Shown piece by piece: positions 15,302-19,332 of a stretch of DNA of 19,332 nt. The notes below the pieces were generated by a model, which did not search any database, was not told where the DNA came from, and saw only the letters and a program-made list of their open reading frames with translations. A program made the translations under genes and the position numbers. Within the stretch, counting starts at the first letter, position 1, and every line of letters starts with the position of its first letter. The stretch is from Bacillota bacterium (GTDB taxonomy: Bacteria > Bacillota > Clostridia > Acetivibrionales > DSM-1351): contig JAEZUC010000146.1 of NCBI GenBank assembly GCA_023443515.1, positions 1 through 19,332 on the forward strand, written 5' to 3'.

Positions 15302-17098
15302 TTACAATGGCAGTTTAACTATAAATTCTGTTCCCTTACCCGGCTCGCTGATAATATTAATATCTCCGCTGTAAAGATTTACAATATGTTTTACAATAGA
15401 CAGTCCAAGTCCTGTACCACCCATGTTTCTTGAACGCCCCTTATTTACTCTGTAAAATCTTTCAAAAATTCTTGAATGATGTATTTCCGGAATACCTATG
15501 CCCGTATCTTTTACGGAAATTACTGTATTCCCATTGGATTTCTCTGCCTTAACAAATATTTTACCATTTTCAACGTTATACTTTATAGCGTTATCAATTA
15601 GGTTAATAAGCATTTGTTTTATTCTGTCTCTACTTGCAGTAACCTGAAGTTGGGGAGGGTCTGTAGAGACCTCAAGAACAATATTCTTTTTTCCGGCAGA
15701 AGATTTTAAAATAAGAACAACTTCTTCAATTATCTGCCTAAGGTCTATTTCCATTATGCTATCATCTTTTCGCATAGCTTCTATTTCAGATAGTTGTAAA
15801 ATATCATTGATGAGGGTATAGAGTCTTTCAGCTTCAATATCAATAATGTCAAGGAACTTTACAGCTACTGCGGTATCCTCAATAGCACCGTTCTTTAAAG
15901 TTTCCACAAACCCTCTTATTGAGGTAAGAGGAGTTTTTAGCTCATGAGTAACATTTGATACAAACTCGGTTCGTATTTGTTCCAGTTTCCTTACCGAAGT
16001 TATATCATTAAGAGTAATTACAGCTCCCGCTGTCTGTAGTTTACCATCTGATGACTTGATAGTATTGGTATAAATCCTATAAATTTTATCAATTCCCAAT
16101 GAAGGAGAGAACATTACTATTTCGTCAATCAAAGAAGATTCGTTTTTAATTGTTTCACGTAACAGGGAATTAACCTTTGAATTTCTTGTAATATCTATTA
16201 AATTTTTGCCAATTATTCCGGGACCGTATTGGACACCAAATATATCACAGGCTGTAGTGTTTACAATTATGATTTTAGAGTTGGTGTCGATAGCAATTAT
16301 ACCGTTCCTCATACTATTTATAACGGTATCAACTTTTACGTTTTTATCCATTATTCCGCTAAGAGTAGCATCAAGTTTATCGGCCATTTCATTAAAGGTT
16401 AAGGCAAGTTGTCCTATTTCATCCTTATAATTAACATCAACCCTTTTTTTATAATTACCCCCGGCTATCTCTTTAGAAGTATTTATTAAATGTTGAATTG
16501 GCTTGGTTATAAAACTTGACAATTTAAATGAAATAAGTAATGTAAGAAGCAAGCCTGCCAGAATTCCCAGCAAAGTATAATATAAGAACGCTTTATTTAT
16601 AGCATTAAGCTGATTTAAAGGCACAGAAATTCTCACAATTATACGATGCTCAGTTATGGGCAAAGCGACATACAAATAAGACATTTGCATAGTTGAACTA
16701 AATCTTTGATCTCTTCCAGTTTGCCCCTGAATGGCTTCTTGAACTTCTTTTCTGTTTAAATGGTTTCCCATTGTATTAATATCTGAGTCGGAGTCGCCTA
16801 GCACTTTTCCCTGAAAGTCTATGATTGTTATTCTGGTGGCCAAAGGGAAATTTTTATCTTTATCTAATCGTGAATCAAGAAGTTCAGCGTAGTATTTAAC
16901 AAACTTATTAAAGTCTGGTTTGCCTTTGGCAGATGTCTCTTCGACTATATTATTCCTTAATAAAACAGCGATACTTTCAATATTGTTTTGAACTTCAAGC
17001 TTGTAGAAAAATCTGGCCATTGCAGAAGTAAAAATCCCGGCAATAGTAATACCTATTATCACAAGCATAACAGAGTATTGAATTATTCTTTTTTTCAT
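15302..17098 (-). CDS. phoR: Phosphate-regulon sensor histidine kinase PhoR
   Basis: Membrane sensor kinase of 598 residues, partner of PhoB, controlling the response to phosphate starvation. Helix 1 spans about 6-29, an extracytoplasmic sensing domain about 30-168, and helix 2 about 172-195. Next come HAMP (about 195-247) and a PAS domain (about 253-365). HisKA follows, with phospho-accepting H385 in SNVTHELKTPLTS, and then the ATP-binding domain: N503 in LIDNAIKYN, DTGIGIP at 531-537, FERFYRV and the GTGLGLSIVKH lid at 561-571. The HAMP-PAS-HisKA order and the adjacent phoB, phoU and pstB support PhoR over a general cell-wall kinase such as WalK. The ATG lies 40 bases after phoB. Its G-rich Shine-Dalgarno (complement of 17111-17117) is rather far away, about 11 bases. 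Confidence 0.88.
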   Translation of the reverse strand: MKKRIIQYSVMLVIIGITIAGIFTSAMARFFYKLEVQNNIESIAVLLRNNIVEETSAKGKPDFNKFVKYYAELLDSRLDKDKNFPLATRITIIDFQGKVLGDSDSDINTMGNHLNRKEVQEAIQGQTGRDQRFSSTMQMSYLYVALPITEHRIIVRISVPLNQLNAINKAFLYYTLLGILAGLLLTLLISFKLSSFITKPIQHLINTSKEIAGGNYKKRVDVNYKDEIGQLALTFNEMADKLDATLSGIMDKNVKVDTVINSMRNGIIAIDTNSKIIIVNTTACDIFGVQYGPGIIGKNLIDITRNSKVNSLLRETIKNESSLIDEIVMFSPSLGIDKIYRIYTNTIKSSDGKLQTAGAVITLNDITSVRKLEQIRTEFVSNVTHELKTPLTSIRGFVETLKNGAIEDTAVAVKFLDIIDIEAERLYTLINDILQLSEIEAMRKDDSIMEIDLRQIIEEVVLILKSSAGKKNIVLEVSTDPPQLQVTASRDRIKQMLINLIDNAIKYNVENGKIFVKAEKSNGNTVISVKDTGIGIPEIHHSRIFERFYRVNKGRSRNMGGTGLGLSIVKHIVNLYSGDINIISEPGKGTEFIVKLPL

Positions 17099-17138
17099 TT
17101 ACTTCAGGGCACCCCCCATTAGCGATAAAGTATTATAT

Positions 17139-17855
17139 CTAATTGGCTGAATCAGGGTTCTTGTCAGTAAAACGATAACCTATGCCACGAACGGTTTCAA
17201 TGTAAGTAGGATTTTCATCGTTATCTTCAATTTTCTGTCTTAAGTATCTTATATGAACGTCAACCGTTCTAGTTTCCCCGTAGTAGTCAAATCCCCATAT
17301 TTTATCTAAAAGATGCTCTCTGGATAAAACTTTGCCCTTGTTAAGAATAAGCATTTTAAGAAGTTCAAATTCTTTTAATGGCATCTCCAACTGCTTATTA
17401 CCCTTGTATACTTCTCTTCTGGTACAGTCAATTGTAATCTCACCGTGAGACAGGACTTCAATCTTGGGCTCCTTTGTTGTGTTAACTCTTCTAAACAAAG
17501 CTTTAACCCTGGCAACAAGTTCTCTTACGCTGAAAGGTTTTGTAATATAGTCATCAGCTCCGAGTTCCAGCCCCAATACTTTATCAAACTCCTCGCTCTT
17601 TGCTGTTAACATAATTATTGGAATAGTTTTTGTATTGGAGGTTTGCTTTAAACTCCTGCACACTTCTAGCCCGTCTATACCCGGAAGCATTATATCAAGA
17701 ATAAATAAATCCGGTATGTTTTCCGAACTATATGCCAGCAAATCTTCTCCATTATCAAAAACATTAACCTTAAAGCCGTTGGCCTCAAGGTTATATTTTA
17801 TCAATTGTTGAATATGAATTTCATCTTCTACCACAAAAATTAACTGCTTAGACAT
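17139..17855 (-). CDS. phoB: Phosphate-regulon response regulator PhoB/PhoP
   Basis: OmpR-type response regulator of 238 residues that should bind pho boxes when phosphorylated by PhoR. The receiver has E10-D11, phospho-acceptor D54 in LDIMLPG, T84 and K106, all intact. A C-terminal winged helix (about 135-235) ends with HIRYLRQKIEDN and TVRGIGYRF, standard for the family. The start is MSKQLIFVVED, seven codons inside the longest frame, because GGGGTGA sits immediately upstream of that ATG. The gene follows phoU by 24 bases and precedes phoR, so pstB, phoU, phoB and phoR form one operon. In Bacillus literature the same protein is called PhoP. Confidence 0.88.
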   Translation of the reverse strand: MSKQLIFVVEDEIHIQQLIKYNLEANGFKVNVFDNGEDLLAYSSENIPDLFILDIMLPGIDGLEVCRSLKQTSNTKTIPIIMLTAKSEEFDKVLGLELGADDYITKPFSVRELVARVKALFRRVNTTKEPKIEVLSHGEITIDCTRREVYKGNKQLEMPLKEFELLKMLILNKGKVLSREHLLDKIWGFDYYGETRTVDVHIRYLRQKIEDNDENPTYIETVRGIGYRFTDKNPDSAN

Positions 17856-17859
17856 TCTG

Positions 17860-17866
17860 TCACCCC
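17860..17866 (-). promoter_or_regulatory. Ribosome binding site that sets the phoB start
   Basis: On the minus strand GGGGTGA lies 4 bases before the ATG whose first base is 17855. The upstream in-frame ATG at 17876 has no purine-rich site at a proper distance, so the shorter protein is preferred. Confidence 0.65.
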
Positions 17867-17879
17867 ATAAAATCAAAAT

Positions 17880-18545
17880 TTACTCATTTTTCCGGGCTAA
17901 ATGATCATGGGTACCCGTTACATTGAATACAACCCATTCAGCTATGTTGGTAGCGTGGTCTCCGATTCTTTCCAGATACTTTACTATAAACATGTAATCA
18001 GTAGCCTGTTCTACAGTCTCGGGATTGTTCTTCATTATATTAATTAATTCAAGAACAATTTTAGAAAATAAATTATCTACCTCATCATCGCTGTCACAAA
18101 CCTCTTTAGCAAGAGAAATGTCCTGTTTTACATAAGAATCAATTGATTTGGTAACCATTTTTTTAGCCAAATCTGCCATAAGAGGTATATCAATCAATGG
18201 CTTAACGTGCTTTAAATCAGCCATTCTGATTGTCAATTCTGCTATGTCTGCCGCATGATCTGCAATTCGCTCCATGTCGGTTATTATTTTCAGAGCGGTG
18301 CTTATTGCGCGAAGATCCTTTGCCAGAGGCTGCTGCCTTGCAATCAGATTTATACATATTTTTTCTATTCTACTTTCCATATCATCAATGGTATCATCAC
18401 TTTCAAATACCTGTTTAGCAAGACTTACATCCTGTTTCTTGAAAGCGATTACCGAATTTTCAATAGATTCCTCAACCATTGCTGACATTTTTACCATAAG
18501 ACCGTGCAAATGTTCCAGTTCTTTGTCAAATGAATTTCTTACCAT
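17880..18545 (-). CDS. phoU: Phosphate-signalling protein PhoU
   Basis: Cytoplasmic all-helical protein of 221 residues that links the Pst transporter to PhoR and represses the pho regulon when phosphate is ample. It consists of two repeats, each with the PhoU metal-binding pattern: MERIADHAADIAE around residues 91-103 and LERIGDHATNIAEW around 191-204, exactly 100 residues apart. Length is normal for the family. AAGAGGTGAT stands just before the ATG. The gene follows pstB by 11 bases and precedes phoB by 24, which is the classical context. Function rests on family knowledge and location. Confidence 0.95.
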   Translation of the reverse strand: MVRNSFDKELEHLHGLMVKMSAMVEESIENSVIAFKKQDVSLAKQVFESDDTIDDMESRIEKICINLIARQQPLAKDLRAISTALKIITDMERIADHAADIAELTIRMADLKHVKPLIDIPLMADLAKKMVTKSIDSYVKQDISLAKEVCDSDDEVDNLFSKIVLELINIMKNNPETVEQATDYMFIVKYLERIGDHATNIAEWVVFNVTGTHDHLARKNE

Positions 18546-18556
18546 ATAATCACCTC

Positions 18557-19315
18557 TTAACCAAATCTTCCTGTAATATAATCTTCAGTTCTCTTATCCT
18601 TGGGATTGCTGAATAATTGGTTTGTATTGCCAAATTCAACTACTTCTCCGTGGAGGAAAAATGCAGTTAAGTCAGATATTCTTGCTGCCTGCTGCATATT
18701 ATGTGTAACTATTACAATAGTATAATTCTGTTTTAATTCTTCAATTAAATCCTCTATTTTAAGAGTTGAAATCGGGTCAAGAGCTGATGTAGGTTCATCC
18801 ATCAAAACAACTTCAGGCTCTACAGCTAAAACTCTTGCTATACAAAGACGTTGCTGCTGACCACCTGATAAACCCAGTGCATTCTGTTTCAATCGATCCT
18901 TTATTTCGTCCCAAAGGGCACTGTTTCTGAGACTCTTTTCCACTATATCATCCAGCTTGGATTTGGACTTTATCCCATGAATACGTGGCCCGTAAGCAAT
19001 ATTGTCATAAATAGACATTGGGAATGGATTAGGTTTTTGGAACACCATTCCAATATTTTTTCTTAACTCAACTATATCATATTCCTTATAAACATTCAAA
19101 CCATCGAAATAGACATCACCATTAATTCTGACTGATGCTACGAGATCGTTCATTCTGTTTAGAGTTTTCAAGAAAGTAGATTTACCGCATCCGGAAGGGC
19201 CTATAAATGCAGTAACCTTATTACTGGGGATTTCTAATGAAACATTCTTTAACGCCTGCATATCTCCATAATAAAGATTTAGATCCTTAGTAACAATTCT
19301 ATATTCGTTAGTCAT
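18557..19315 (-). CDS. pstB: Phosphate ABC transporter ATP-binding protein PstB
   Basis: ATPase of the high-affinity phosphate importer PstSCAB, acting at the cytoplasmic face of the membrane. In 252 residues it shows Walker A GPSGCGKST (39-47), Q-loop Q93, the signature LSGGQQQR (149-156), Walker B LMDE (D173, E174), the D-loop SALDP and H-loop H205. The stretch MVFQKPNPFPMSIYDN is characteristic of PstB and separates it from other importer ATPases. Length is standard. The start has AAGGAATGAT upstream at the window's right edge. pstA, pstC and pstS are expected beyond the window on the same strand. phoU follows after 11 bases. Confidence 0.96.
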   Translation of the reverse strand: MTNEYRIVTKDLNLYYGDMQALKNVSLEIPSNKVTAFIGPSGCGKSTFLKTLNRMNDLVASVRINGDVYFDGLNVYKEYDIVELRKNIGMVFQKPNPFPMSIYDNIAYGPRIHGIKSKSKLDDIVEKSLRNSALWDEIKDRLKQNALGLSGGQQQRLCIARVLAVEPEVVLMDEPTSALDPISTLKIEDLIEELKQNYTIVIVTHNMQQAARISDLTAFFLHGEVVEFGNTNQLFSNPKDKRTEDYITGRFG

Positions 19316-19332
19316 GTTATCATTCCTTATAC

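Noticed and set aside
17099..17119. Six-codon upstream reading frame (minus strand) whose TAA abuts the phoR ATG
   Set aside because: It has no ribosome binding site of its own, and its G-run is more simply the Shine-Dalgarno of phoR.
1..19332. Mobile elements, CRISPR arrays, tRNA or rRNA genes
   Set aside because: No transposase or integrase signatures, no spaced direct repeats and no tRNA-like cloverleaf were seen; gene content and composition look like ordinary chromosome throughout.

Overview
The window looks like chromosomal DNA of a mesophilic, cellulolytic clostridium of the Ruminiclostridium cellulolyticum group (R. cellulolyticum, R. papyrosolvens, R. josui type). The reasons are the AT-rich composition, strong purine-rich ribosome binding sites, Gram-positive lipoproteins, and a gene order that matches, from memory, the cuaD-cuaS-cuaR / cuaA-cuaB-cuaC-cbpA cluster described for R. 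cellulolyticum. No database search was possible, so the species call is inference.

Layout. (1) 1-951, plus strand: the 3' part of a PiT-type phosphate permease, cut by the window edge. (2) 1274-3616, plus: a ClpE-type AAA+ unfoldase with an N-terminal four-cysteine zinc finger, followed by a hairpin terminator. (3) 3819-8645, plus: cuaD (solute-binding lipoprotein), cuaS (YesM-type sensor kinase) and cuaR (receiver plus AraC-type regulator), closed by a strong terminator. This is a three-component sensing unit. (4) 8968-15197, plus: cuaA (binding lipoprotein), cuaB and cuaC (two CUT1 permeases) and cbpA (GH94 cellobiose phosphorylase). A stem-loop lies after cuaA and a 604-base structured gap lies before cbpA. 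(5) 15302-19315, minus: pstB, phoU, phoB and phoR in transcription order, the tail of a pst-phoU-phoBR phosphate-starvation operon. It converges on cbpA, and a 21-bp-arm hairpin between them serves as a likely two-way terminator.

How the genes work together. CuaD outside the membrane is expected to report cellobiose to CuaS, which phosphorylates CuaR. CuaR then switches on the cuaA operon from the region around 8646-8967. CuaABC imports cellodextrins using an ATPase encoded elsewhere. CbpA splits cytoplasmic cellobiose with inorganic phosphate into glucose 1-phosphate and glucose. Phosphate uptake genes of two different kinds (PiT and Pst/Pho) flank this phosphate-consuming pathway.

Four starts were moved downstream from the longest reading frame because a Shine-Dalgarno sequence decides them: cuaD (3819), cuaC (11330), cbpA (12762, TTG) and phoB (17855, minus). 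No tRNA, rRNA, CRISPR array, insertion sequence or phage gene was seen. The sensing and uptake cluster is not novel if the species call is right. The less explained material is regulatory: the GTCAAA repeats before cuaA, the hairpin after cuaA, and the long structured leader of cbpA.
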